Source: Candidatus Zambryskiibacteriota bacterium
Lineage (GTDB): Bacteria > Patescibacteriota > Minisyncoccia > Phycocordibacterales > WO2-35-19
Assembly: GCA_016932555.1 (NCBI GenBank)
Contig: JAFGCQ010000022.1
Span: 1-48,711, forward strand
Direction of reading: 5' to 3'
DNA length: 48,711 bases
Both the position numbers and the translations under genes were made by a program. The notes below the pieces were generated by a model. It did no database searches. It saw nothing but the letters and a program-made list of their open reading frames with translations, and was not told the DNA's origin. Below are positions 17,356 through 24,747 of this stretch, in pieces (position 1 is the first letter of the stretch; each line of letters starts with the position of its first letter).

Positions 17356-17967
17356 TTAGAAAGCCACTCCAGTAAGTAAAGAAAATAAATAACTGATAAT
17401 TGGTACTAATAAATGCCAAAAGAAGAATATAAATATAAGTACGATTATAAGCCCGTATCTTTCAAGAGATTCTCGAATATGTTGCCATCTATAAGGTAAA
17501 AAAGAAAAAAGTATTTTAGAGCCATCTAATGGTGGGATAGGGACCAAGTTAAAAATAGCCAGAGTTATATTTATAAGTACTACATAACCAGCTAAACCTA
17601 AAAAAGCAGAAGTTAAAAATCCGAAATTTGCAGCAAATCTAATAATCAGCCCAAATATCAAAGCTAGAGCGATGTTGGCAGCAGCACCTGAAACTGCGAC
17701 TATAGCTTCTCCGTACCGGCTATTACGTAAGTTGTAAGGATTAAAAGGTACTGGCCTGGCCCAACCAATAATAAAACCTCCTGCCATATAGCCCAAGAGC
17801 GGCACTATAAAAGAACCCACCGGGTCAAGATGCCGGATAGGATTTAAAGTTAAGCGACCACTGTATTTAGCAGTAGGATCACCCAAAGCCAAGGCAGCAT
17901 AGCCATGAGAAACTTCGTGGATAACTACCGACATTATGAGGATAAAGATAATAAATATAAATTCCAT
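17356..17967 (-). CDS. Site-2 protease family (M50) membrane metalloprotease
   Basis: 203 aa, a compact S2P of the FwdE/SpoIVFB-like type. Zinc motif HEVSH in the first helix (IHEVSHGYAALALGDPTAKY) and the second motif NLVPIPPLDG with its zinc-binding Asp. Four to six membrane segments and no PDZ domain. Such enzymes cut substrates within the membrane. Physical linkage to the kinase suggests a possible signalling role, which is inference. TTATAG on the minus strand ends seven bases before the ATG, so it is probably leaderless and shares a compact divergent promoter with bL28. Confidence 0.92.
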   Translation of the reverse strand: MEFIFIIFILIMSVVIHEVSHGYAALALGDPTAKYSGRLTLNPIRHLDPVGSFIVPLLGYMAGGFIIGWARPVPFNPYNLRNSRYGEAIVAVSGAAANIALALIFGLIIRFAANFGFLTSAFLGLAGYVVLINITLAIFNLVPIPPLDGSKILFSFLPYRWQHIRESLERYGLIIVLIFIFFFWHLLVPIISYLFSLLTGVAF

Positions 17968-18000
17968 AATTTGCTATAAGGCTATCTATATGATAGCATT
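17968..18000. promoter_or_regulatory. Compact divergent leaderless promoter (M50 protease / bL28)
   Basis: Only 33 bases separate the two start codons. TATGAT (17989-17994) ends six bases before the bL28 ATG, and TTATAG on the other strand ends about seven before the protease ATG. Neither gene has a Shine-Dalgarno sequence. Confidence 0.55.
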
Positions 18001-18252
18001 ATGGTCGTTATGGCGAAACAGTGCGCAATTACAGGTAAGTCTAGTCAGATAGGCGGCTCGTATTCAAATCGAACTCGAGCTACTCAATTCAACCCTTGCG
18101 GTAAGTCAAGGCGGTTTGCTAATTTACATAAAAAGAAAATTTTCGTCCCTGAACTCAACAAATCTTTCACCCTCACTCTTTCCACCAAAGCTATCAAAAC
18201 CATCCAAAAAAAAGGCGCTTACGCCACTCTCAAAGAAGCGGGAGTAATCTAA
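18001..18252 (+). CDS. rpmB: 50S ribosomal protein bL28
   Basis: 83 aa. Conserved elements: KQCAITGKSSQIGG, the N-R-T-R segment, RFANLHKKKIFVP and the C-terminal STKAIKTIQKKGAYATL. A second in-frame ATG at 18010 (MAKQCAITG) matches other bL28 starts better, but the TATGAT box predicts transcription beginning at or near 18001, which favours the first ATG as a leaderless start. Single-gene unit convergent with the metallohydrolase gene. Confidence 0.95.
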   Translation: MVVMAKQCAITGKSSQIGGSYSNRTRATQFNPCGKSRRFANLHKKKIFVPELNKSFTLTLSTKAIKTIQKKGAYATLKEAGVI

Positions 18253-18331
18253 CACCTCAACTCTCTTTTACTCTAAGAAGAGAATGTAAGAAAAAGATAC
18301 AAATATAAAAGGCTTTTGATGCGTCAATTTT

Positions 18332-18422
18332 GTCAAAAAACTGCAAAATAGTTTTTGAGCGAGATTTAATTTTCGAAGAAAATTTCTAACGGGTAAGAAA
18401 AGCTATTTTGCAGTTTCTTGAC
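18332..18422. terminator. Long inverted repeat at the convergent bL28/metallohydrolase end
   Basis: A 20-base arm at 18332-18351 and its complement at 18403-18422 match at 19 of 20 positions. The right arm encodes the last codons and stop of the metallohydrolase gene. The spacer holds a smaller A/T-rich hairpin. It could end transcription from both sides; it looks like an inverted duplication of the gene end. Confidence 0.5.
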
Positions 18423-19284
18423 TTAAATTCAACCCATCACTTTTGAAAATAATCCTTCCTTGTTCATCGGTTCGCAAGATATCAGCGCCAAAATTATTTA
18501 AAATATCCAGAACTTCCTGATTAGGATGATTGTAACGATTATCTTTACCAGCAGAAATAACTACATACTCTGGAGAAACCGCTGCTACAAAACTTTCGGA
18601 ACTAGAAGTTTTTGAGCCATGGTGCCCTGCCTTTAAAACATCACTTTCTAATCCTAAGGTGACACCTTGGGATTCTACTGAAACCAAATAGTTTTCAATT
18701 GAACTCGGCGAGTCGCCGGTCAGCAAGAATTCATTTTCTCCATAAACTAATTTTGTCACTACAGAAGCTGAGTTAGTCTCCATACCGGTCGGATCGCGGT
18801 CAGGAAAAAGAATCTCTAAAATTGTTCCTCCTCCCAAATCAATTACCATACCCCTACGCGCTAATATTTTTTTAAGATTTTTTTCCTGTTTTTCTATGAT
18901 TTTTTCAAGTTCCCTGTAAGTTGATGATTCACTTGGCACACCAGACTCTATAAAAATATCAGTTTTATACTTATTTAAAACATCTAATAGACCGCCTATG
19001 TGGTCTTGATCGGCATGGGTCGCCAAAACTACGTCAATAGAGCGATCGTAAAAAGGCATTACTTTGCTGAGCTCGCGTAAAACCGCTTTGCCTGGACCGC
19101 CATCAATAAGCATCTGGTTGCCGCTGGGAGATTCAATGAAAATACTATCCCCCTGCCCCACATCTAAAAAAGCTACCGTTAAAATTCCCTTACGATCTTC
19201 ATTAAGAGAAGCCGTAAAACAAAAAATCGCGATTAGTAACAAAACTATGAGAGTTATCAGTCTAAGTTTATAAGGCTTACTCAT
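18403..19284 (-). CDS. ComEC/Rec2-type metallo-beta-lactamase hydrolase
   Basis: 293 aa: an N-terminal membrane anchor (LRLITLIVLLLIAIFCFTAS) and an extracytoplasmic beta-lactamase fold. Motifs: FLDVGQGDSIFIE, LIDGGPG, metal-binding THADQDHIGG, FLLTGDSPSS and LKAGHHGSKTS. This is the domain that in many bacteria forms the C-terminus of ComEC, where it is thought to degrade one strand of incoming DNA. Here it is a separate gene 1.3 kb downstream of the ComEC channel on the same strand. TATAAT ends six bases before its ATG, so it is leaderless. Its start codon is only 14 bases from that of the divergent superoxide dismutase gene. Confidence 0.92.
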   Translation of the reverse strand: MSKPYKLRLITLIVLLLIAIFCFTASLNEDRKGILTVAFLDVGQGDSIFIESPSGNQMLIDGGPGKAVLRELSKVMPFYDRSIDVVLATHADQDHIGGLLDVLNKYKTDIFIESGVPSESSTYRELEKIIEKQEKNLKKILARRGMVIDLGGGTILEILFPDRDPTGMETNSASVVTKLVYGENEFLLTGDSPSSIENYLVSVESQGVTLGLESDVLKAGHHGSKTSSSESFVAAVSPEYVVISAGKDNRYNHPNQEVLDILNNFGADILRTDEQGRIIFKSDGLNLSQETAK

Positions 19285-19298
19285 GTTATTATTATATT
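19285..19298. promoter_or_regulatory. 14-bp divergent leaderless start region
   Basis: The whole region between two divergent ATG codons is GTTATTATTATATT. On the plus strand TATTAT ends six bases before the dismutase ATG; on the minus strand TATAAT ends six bases before the hydrolase ATG. The two -10 boxes overlap, so any -35 contact must lie inside the opposite gene. Confidence 0.6.
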
Positions 19299-19844
19299 AT
19301 GCAAAAATTTGAGGAAAAGAAATTCAACCTGCCAAAATTAAAAGGCATTTCTGAAAAAACTATTGAGGAGCATCTGAAGCTCTACGCTGGTTATGTAAAA
19401 AACACTAACACCGTTTTGGAAAAAGAAAACCCAAAATTGGGTTTTGAATTTGATGGTATGAGAAATCATGAGTATTATTTCTCAGCTTTAGAGAACGGGC
19501 CTCGAGATTTAAAAGAAGATAACGAATTAAAAAAGAAAATTGAAAAAGATTTTAGAATTTTTAATGAATGGCTAGAAAAATTTAAAAATATGGCGATAAC
19601 TCGTGGAATAGGTTGGGCTATGCTTTATTATGATAAAAAAACCGATCAACTCTTAAACGCTTGGGTAGATGAACATCATATTGGTCAGCTCGCTACCTGC
19701 GAAATAATTGTCGCTCTTGATATGTGGGAGCACGCCTTTGTAGCCGACTATAAACCCTCCGGCAAAAAAGATTATATTAACGATTTCTTTGATAACTTAA
19801 ATTGGTCTGTTGTTGAACAAAACTTTGCCAACGCTACAAAATAA
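19299..19844 (+). CDS. sodA: Iron/manganese superoxide dismutase
   Basis: 181 aa, about 15-20 residues shorter than usual at the N-terminus. It converts superoxide to oxygen and hydrogen peroxide. Metal ligands can be placed at His25 (EEHLKLYAGYV), His57 (RNHEYYFSAL), Asp141 and His145 (ALDMWEHAF). Other signatures are GIGWAMLYYD, KKDYINDFFDNLNWSVVEQ and the WVDEHH segment. The first conserved block is divergent (the usual HH pair is HLKLY). Metal choice cannot be read from sequence. It is leaderless (TATTAT box) and followed by a 17-bp perfect hairpin. Gene symbol is by family only. Confidence 0.9.
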   Translation: MQKFEEKKFNLPKLKGISEKTIEEHLKLYAGYVKNTNTVLEKENPKLGFEFDGMRNHEYYFSALENGPRDLKEDNELKKKIEKDFRIFNEWLEKFKNMAITRGIGWAMLYYDKKTDQLLNAWVDEHHIGQLATCEIIVALDMWEHAFVADYKPSGKKDYINDFFDNLNWSVVEQNFANATK

Positions 19845-19848
19845 ACAC

Positions 19849-19886
19849 CCATCAACAAATTCCACAGCCGTGGAATTTGTTGATGG
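19849..19886 (+). terminator. 17-bp perfect hairpin after superoxide dismutase
   Basis: Arms CCATCAACAAATTCCAC and GTGGAATTTGTTGATGG pair perfectly around a four-base loop, starting four bases after the stop codon. No U-tract follows on either strand, so it may act as a 3' stabiliser or as a protein-binding palindrome rather than a standard terminator. Confidence 0.55.
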
Positions 19887-19920
19887 TAAAGTATAACATT
19901 CTGCACGATCGTGAATAGTG

Positions 19921-19963
19921 TATATAAAAATACCCCGAGGATTTCTACCGAAATCCTCGGGGT
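19921..19963 (-). terminator. Rho-independent terminator of the 144-aa gene
   Basis: CCCCGAGGATTT and AAATCCTCGGGG arms around six bases; on the minus strand followed by TATTTTTATA. It ends the minus-strand unit whose stop codon is at 19976. Confidence 0.85.
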
Positions 19964-19975
19964 TTGGTTCTACAC

Positions 19976-20410
19976 CTACTTAAGAAGACCGTTTGCTTTA
20001 AAAAAACCTCTCATTTCATTAAATTGATAAGGGACAAATAGAGCTGTTTTTTCTCCGAAGCTCGGTTCGTATCGCATAATTACAGGTCTGCCTATATGAA
20101 TTTTGGTTCCTTTGTCATAAAAGCGTCCAGTTCTTCTTAGAATATTTCCTCTTTTTTTATAATGCCACAAGGCAAACGGAAGTATTATTTCCTTCAACTC
20201 CTCTTTTCCCCTCATCTGTTCGGCTCTGGGCAACACTCTTAACCCTATTACCTCCCTGAATTTCTCCCTGTCAATTTTACTGAAATTTGGAGCCTTACTT
20301 AGATCGCTAAGAATTCCAGAATTTATAAGAGTTGTCACAGCTTCTCTTGAGAGATTTTCAAAGAAACTGTTAATTTGTCTGCCCTGCTTCATGCTTGGTT
20401 CGTTAGCCAT
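19976..20410 (-). CDS. Hypothetical protein (144 aa)
   Basis: Not recognised. Soluble, basic, predicted alpha-helical first half (FFENLSREAVTTLINSGIL) and beta-rich second half (HIGRPVIMRYEPSFGEKTALF). The start is fixed by a strong Shine-Dalgarno (AGGAGG, seven bases before ATG). It has its own promoter (TTGATT, 16 bases, TAAACT at about 20511-20484 on the minus strand), a leader of about 70 nt with a CCGGCATTGTGCCGG hairpin, and its own terminator. This single-gene layout differs from the leaderless core genes around it and matches the accessory genes at 36-41 kb, so recent acquisition is possible. Confidence 0.7.
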   Translation of the reverse strand: MANEPSMKQGRQINSFFENLSREAVTTLINSGILSDLSKAPNFSKIDREKFREVIGLRVLPRAEQMRGKEELKEIILPFALWHYKKRGNILRRTGRFYDKGTKIHIGRPVIMRYEPSFGEKTALFVPYQFNEMRGFFKANGLLK

Positions 20411-20483
20411 AGCTAACCTCCTAATTTTGACACTCCTTAGGCCGGCACAATGCCGGGGATTAGGTATTGTTTTTTCTGATTAG

Positions 20484-20511
20484 AGTTTACTCTGAATTTT
20501 TAAAAAATCAA
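20484..20511 (-). promoter_or_regulatory. Sigma70-type promoter of the 144-aa gene
   Basis: Minus strand: TTGATT (20511-20506), 16-base spacer, TAAACT (20489-20484). Transcription should begin near 20477, giving a leader with the hairpin at about 20441-20457. Confidence 0.55.
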
Positions 20512-20522
20512 ATGAAATATTT

Positions 20523-20644
20523 CTAACCCCCTTAATCCCCCTTACTTTAAGGGGGAAACCACGCGAGAATTTTAATATGCAGTTGAAACCCAAAAATATA
20601 GTCACCCTTCCCTTAATGTAAGGGAAGGGATGGGGACAGGTTAG
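20523..20644. repeat. CTAACC-ended inverted-repeat element, copy 2 (122 bp)
   Basis: Begins CTAACCCCCTTAATCCC and ends GGGGACAGGTTAG. As in copy 1, a hairpin lies just inside each end (CCCCCTTACTTTAAGGGGG and CCCTTCCCTTAATGTAAGGGAAGGG). The right-hand hairpin contains the stop codon of the ComEC gene, so the element supplies that protein's last residues. Same layout and near-identical length as the copy at 12251. Confidence 0.75.
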
Positions 20645-22133
20645 ATTTTTTAATTTTATAATTGATGAGACCGTAAAACGCATACCACAAAATAATTACC
20701 CAAAAAGAAATACTGCCTATTTGCAAAGTGGCGAGAGGAAGAGACGCGGCAAATTCAGTGATAGAAATTATGATCTGAGTAAGAAAATATGAAAGCACAC
20801 CAACCGGCCAAGAAATCAAGCCGCCAATAATCGGCAAAATGCCAAGGGCCCCGGTTAAAGCGCCGAGAGTCATCGCCCATGGCACTAAAGGCAAAACAAT
20901 CGGGTTAACAATGAAAGAAACAACAGAAACAAAGCCGACCATTTTAATTAAAATAGGCAGAATAAAAAATTGGACGGCAATAGTTGAAGCTACAATTTCT
21001 CGGATGCCAAATTTTTCCGGTATAATTTTTTTGATTTTATGTTTGGAAATAAAAGAATAAATAGACGGGCTGAAAATAATTAACCCCAAGGTTGCCATAA
21101 AAGAAAGTTGAAATGATGGATCGTAAAAAAGAATTATTGGATTCCAAACAAGCATCACAAGTCCAGCGATAAAAAGCCAGCGCAGAGCGGCCGCCGGTCG
21201 ACCCAAAAATCTAGCCAGTATGGCAATCAAAGCCATAATACCGGCCCGCACCACTGTCGCTCCCAAACCTACCATCAACATAAAGAGTAGAATAAAAATA
21301 GCGCTTATTAAAAATCCTAAATTCCTTTTGCCTAGATATCCGGTGGCATAAAAAATGCCAGCGGCAATGATAGTAATGTTGTAACCCGAGAGCACTACAA
21401 TATGAATAAGCCCTACTTCCCTAAAATCATCCAATAAGTCTTGACCTAAGGATTGTTTAACGCCAAAAATTAATCCGCCAAGTAGTGAGGAGTTTGGTTC
21501 AGGTACGACTTTAGAAATATTTTCTATGAAAATATTCTTCAAAGAATAAAGTAAAGAAACTAATTTTCTTGTCCCGTGAAGTCCAGTGGAACTGGACGAA
21601 ATGGGATTAATTTCCGGATAGTAAATAATAAAATGAATTTTATCTTTGGCTAAATAAGAAACGTAATCGAAATCCAAACCGTTATCGTTTGCGAAATTTT
21701 TTGGCAAATTTAATTCTCCAGAAACTTCTATATGATCACCATACTGCAGTTTAGGGAAGCGATCAGTAATTAATAAAATTTTAGAATTGGAATCTGTTGA
21801 GACTGTGTAACGAGCAGAGTTGTCGCGCAGATCTGGCTCGCTTACAATTTGCGCTTCGAAAGAAATCTTTTGTCCGACAAGTTCTAAAAGATTTTGATCG
21901 GGAGAATTATTTACAAAACTAAATCTTAAAATTCCTAAACCTAAACCTAGAAATATAATTAAAATAATTTTTTCTGATTTACGTAAAACGGCTATTGAAA
22001 AAAATTTGCCAGAGAAAATTAAAAATAAAACTGGGACAAGAAATAGTATTAAAATCCCAGAAGCAAAACCAAAATTAAAATAATTTTCAAAAATAAGACC
22101 TAAAATAAATGAAACGATAAATGAATAGATCAT
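20613..22133 (-). CDS. comEC: ComEC/Rec2 competence channel (no metallohydrolase domain)
   Basis: 506 aa. N-terminal membrane helices, an extracytoplasmic OB-like domain (ISFEAQIVSEPDLRDNSARY, about 85-165), then the competence domain with the hallmark LLGGLIFGVKQSL, GLIHIVVLSGYNITI and VRAGIMALIAILARFLGRPA segments and about ten helices. It forms the inner-membrane channel for transforming single-stranded DNA. The usual C-terminal hydrolase domain is absent and is encoded separately at 18403-19284. The last residues (NLSPSLPLH) come from the CTAACC repeat element. A short palindrome near 21573-21600 lies in frame (STGLHGTRK). Overlaps the RNase HI stop by four bases (ATGA). Confidence 0.94.
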   Translation of the reverse strand: MIYSFIVSFILGLIFENYFNFGFASGILILFLVPVLFLIFSGKFFSIAVLRKSEKIILIIFLGLGLGILRFSFVNNSPDQNLLELVGQKISFEAQIVSEPDLRDNSARYTVSTDSNSKILLITDRFPKLQYGDHIEVSGELNLPKNFANDNGLDFDYVSYLAKDKIHFIIYYPEINPISSSSTGLHGTRKLVSLLYSLKNIFIENISKVVPEPNSSLLGGLIFGVKQSLGQDLLDDFREVGLIHIVVLSGYNITIIAAGIFYATGYLGKRNLGFLISAIFILLFMLMVGLGATVVRAGIMALIAILARFLGRPAAALRWLFIAGLVMLVWNPIILFYDPSFQLSFMATLGLIIFSPSIYSFISKHKIKKIIPEKFGIREIVASTIAVQFFILPILIKMVGFVSVVSFIVNPIVLPLVPWAMTLGALTGALGILPIIGGLISWPVGVLSYFLTQIIISITEFAASLPLATLQIGSISFWVIILWYAFYGLINYKIKKSNLSPSLPLH

Positions 22134-22606
22134 AAAGCCTCACTCTCATAATCAAATTTTGATCCCTCATATAATGAAACTTCTTTTCTATCGGCAAAAG
22201 CGGTGGCGATCTCATCACAGCGGTCATTAAACTTATGGCCAGAATGGCCTAAAACTTTTTTCCATTCAACTTTTCTTTTACTAGTTTCTGTTAAAAGTGT
22301 CTGCCATAAATCCTGATTTAAAACTGGTTTTTTATTTTTGGTCCGCCAATTATTTTGCTGCCAATTATTTATCCAAAGAGTAATACCTTTCATTAAATAT
22401 TCTGAATCAGTGTGAAGCTCAATCTCCGAATTTTCTGGTGTATTTTTCAGAGCTTTAATAGCTGCTGTCATCTCCATACGGTTGTTGGTTGTCTCCTCAA
22501 ATCTCTCGCCAATTTCTTTTACCTTATCTCCACTGAAAATAATTGCTCCATATCCACCGGGGCCTGGGTTACCTCGCGATGATCCATCTGTATAAATTAT
22601 TATCAT
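22130..22606 (-). CDS. rnhA: Ribonuclease HI
   Basis: 158 aa, normal length. It cuts the RNA strand of RNA-DNA hybrids. Catalytic acids are visible: IYTDGSSRGNPGPGGYGAI (first Asp), NNRMEMTAAIKAL (Glu), LHTDSEY (Asp) and NDRCDEIA (Asp), with GHSGHKFND carrying the conserved His. TAAAAT preceded by TGT ends seven bases before the ATG: extended -10 and leaderless. Translationally coupled to comEC by an ATGA overlap. Confidence 0.97.
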   Translation of the reverse strand: MIIIYTDGSSRGNPGPGGYGAIIFSGDKVKEIGERFEETTNNRMEMTAAIKALKNTPENSEIELHTDSEYLMKGITLWINNWQQNNWRTKNKKPVLNQDLWQTLLTETSKRKVEWKKVLGHSGHKFNDRCDEIATAFADRKEVSLYEGSKFDYESEAL

Positions 22607-22630
22607 GAAACTTATTTTAACATACTAATA

Positions 22631-24343
22631 TTAGAAGAAATCAATGATGCGGAGACGGATTTCGGAAGAGCCATTCCAGAAAGATTTTTCAACGTTGGCC
22701 ACCAAATTGGTTTTCAAACCTTCTTGAAGTAACTCGCCAAACTGATCGGGAGAAGTAAAAAAAGCGATGGCTCGAAGTGAATGGGTTCCATCACGAAAAT
22801 TTATTGAAAGATGTTCTGAAGCTCGACCAAAACGATTAATTTTTTCTGGAATAACGTTAGGAAAAATAAAAAGCGGTTTTTCATTTTCGATGCCGAAAGG
22901 CGCTAGTTTTAATATCTCTTCAACTTTTTCTGGTAAAATTTTTTTTAATTCTAATTCGGCATCAACTAAAATTTCTTCTGGTTTTTTAGGCAGAGCCGTT
23001 GAAGCTTCAATTAAAGCATTCTCTAAATCATGGATTTTTTCAAAATCAACTGAAAAAGCACCGGACATTTTATGGCCTCCATACTCCAAAAAATGATCTT
23101 TAGTTTTCTCCATCAAAGCCACTACATCAGTTTTACCATCTGATCTACATGAACCTTTTAATATTTCGCCATTTTCCTTGTCCGCCGCAGTTTTTGCGGA
23201 GGCGGAACGCCCCCATAAAAATACCGGTCGATCAAATTCTTCAACCAGAGAATTGGCTACCAAACCCAAAACTGCCGGTCGCCAATCTGGATTACCCAAA
23301 ACGATAACCGGTTTTTCAGAATCAGCGAGCTTTTCTTTGGCTTTTTTTTTAGCTTCTTTAACTATATTGGCTACTAAAATTTTTCTTTCTTTATTTATAT
23401 TTTCTAAATGTTTAGCATAATTCTCTGCTTCTGCTTCTGTTTTAGCAACAAGCAAATTAAAAGCATCAATCGGATGACCCATGCGAGAAGCGGCATTGAT
23501 TCGTGGAGTTATCATAAAAGCAATATCGTCTTCATTTAAATTCTGTTGATTTATTCTTAAATTTTTAAAAAGTTTAATTAAACCCGGTCGCTTAGTTTTT
23601 CTTAAAACTAAAAGGCCATAAGAGACCAACACTCTATTTTCGCCGACTAAAGGCACCATATCAGAAATAGTCGCAAGTCCCACCAAATCTAATAACCATT
23701 TGTGCTGGCCGTCTTTAAATTTTAGTTTACCCTGAGAGAGTATAGTGAGTCGAAGGGCTTCGATTAATTTCCAAACAACGCCAGTGCCACAAAGAATTTT
23801 TTCCGGATATTTTGATGTCTTCAATTTTGGATTTATTATGGCAAAGGCCTTAGGTAATTTTTCACTAGGTTCATGATGATCAGTGATTATAATTTCCATA
23901 TTCAATTTTTTTGCTTGTTCTACACATTCATTATCTCTCGTTCCGCAATCAACTGTAATAAGCAGTTTGACTTTGTTTTTAGACAATTCTTCTATACCTT
24001 GATTATTCAATCCATAGCCTTCTTCATGACGGCAAGGTATATAATTAGTAAAATTTTTAAAGCCAATTTTCTCAAAAAAATCGTGTAATAGAGCGCCACC
24101 TGGAATACCGTCAGCATCATAATCACTCCAAATACCAATACGCTCATTTTTTTCTATTGCTTTTAAAATTCTCCTTACCGCTTTTCTTATATCAGGTAAA
24201 AGAAACGGATTATGAAGATGTTTTTCAAAATTGGGGTTTAAAAATTTTTCTTTATCTTCTTTATTTTTTATTCCCCTATTATGTAAAAGTTGTTCCACTA
24301 GGTTATCAGAAATTTTAGGTTTTATAGAGTATTTTTTTGACAT
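22631..24343 (-). CDS. recJ: Single-stranded-DNA-specific exonuclease RecJ
   Basis: 570 aa. DHH-family 5'-3' exonuclease used in recombination and repair. Motifs: SDYDADGIPGGALL, VDCGTRDNE, TDHHEPSEKLP, the DHHA1 part (NAASRMGHP, YGGHKMSGAFSV) and a C-terminal OB domain. The usual DGD/VDHH residues have local variants (DADGIPG, CGTRD) but the metal-binding Asp and His are kept. An in-frame palindrome at about 23181-23206 encodes SASAKTAAD, between the VFLWGR strand and the EN-G loop, and looks like an insertion. On the minus strand TATCAT ends seven bases before the ATG (leaderless). Confidence 0.95.
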   Translation of the reverse strand: MSKKYSIKPKISDNLVEQLLHNRGIKNKEDKEKFLNPNFEKHLHNPFLLPDIRKAVRRILKAIEKNERIGIWSDYDADGIPGGALLHDFFEKIGFKNFTNYIPCRHEEGYGLNNQGIEELSKNKVKLLITVDCGTRDNECVEQAKKLNMEIIITDHHEPSEKLPKAFAIINPKLKTSKYPEKILCGTGVVWKLIEALRLTILSQGKLKFKDGQHKWLLDLVGLATISDMVPLVGENRVLVSYGLLVLRKTKRPGLIKLFKNLRINQQNLNEDDIAFMITPRINAASRMGHPIDAFNLLVAKTEAEAENYAKHLENINKERKILVANIVKEAKKKAKEKLADSEKPVIVLGNPDWRPAVLGLVANSLVEEFDRPVFLWGRSASAKTAADKENGEILKGSCRSDGKTDVVALMEKTKDHFLEYGGHKMSGAFSVDFEKIHDLENALIEASTALPKKPEEILVDAELELKKILPEKVEEILKLAPFGIENEKPLFIFPNVIPEKINRFGRASEHLSINFRDGTHSLRAIAFFTSPDQFGELLQEGLKTNLVANVEKSFWNGSSEIRLRIIDFF

Positions 24344-24366
24344 AAAAGGTATGATAGCATTAAGAT
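24344..24366. promoter_or_regulatory. Shared divergent -10 region of recJ and HIT gene
   Basis: A single quasi-symmetrical sequence GTATGATAGC reads TATGAT toward the HIT gene and TATCAT toward recJ. It ends seven bases from the recJ ATG and 11 from the HIT ATG. The plus-strand string TATGATAGCATT is identical to that in front of bL28. Confidence 0.55.
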
Positions 24367-24747
24367 ATGGAAAATTGTATTTTTTGCAAAATTGTTAGAA
24401 AAGAGATTCCATCCCATATCGTTTATGAAGATGATAATTTCTTGGCTTTTTTGGATATTAATCCTCAATCTGCCGGTCATTGCCAAGTAATACCCAAAAA
24501 ACACTATCGTTGGGTATGGGATCTTCCTGCACAGACAGGCGTGCCAGGAAATATTGGTGAATATTTCACAGTAGTCCAAAAAGTGGCCCAAGCTCAGCAA
24601 AAAGCTTTTAATACAGATTTTATTCTGTCAAAAATTATAGGCGATGAAGTAGAGCACGCCCACATTTGGGTTTTCCCTAATAACAAAATTAAAGATAACT
24701 CTAAAGACTTCGAAAAAAACGCCAAAAAAATCAAAGAAAATCTTTAA
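24367..24747 (+). CDS. HIT-family nucleotide-binding protein
   Basis: 126 aa. N-terminal [20 protein letters not shown] with C4 and C7, and HIT motif EHAHIWVF. The first two histidines of HxHxH are present, including the central nucleophile, but the third position is Trp. An in-frame palindrome (24525-24548) encodes LPAQTGVPG between WD and NIGEYF and appears to be an insertion. Such proteins hydrolyse nucleotide conjugates; the exact substrate is unknown. It converges with pgk and overlaps its end by four bases. Confidence 0.9.
   Translation: MENCIFCKIVRKEIPSHIVYEDDNFLAFLDINPQSAGHCQVIPKKHYRWVWDLPAQTGVPGNIGEYFTVVQKVAQAQQKAFNTDFILSKIIGDEVEHAHIWVFPNNKIKDNSKDFEKNAKKIKENL

Noticed and set aside
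20480-20683. 67-codon ORF across repeat element copy 2
   Set aside because: Its apparent sequence comes from the inverted-repeat element and the comEC end; no ribosome site.
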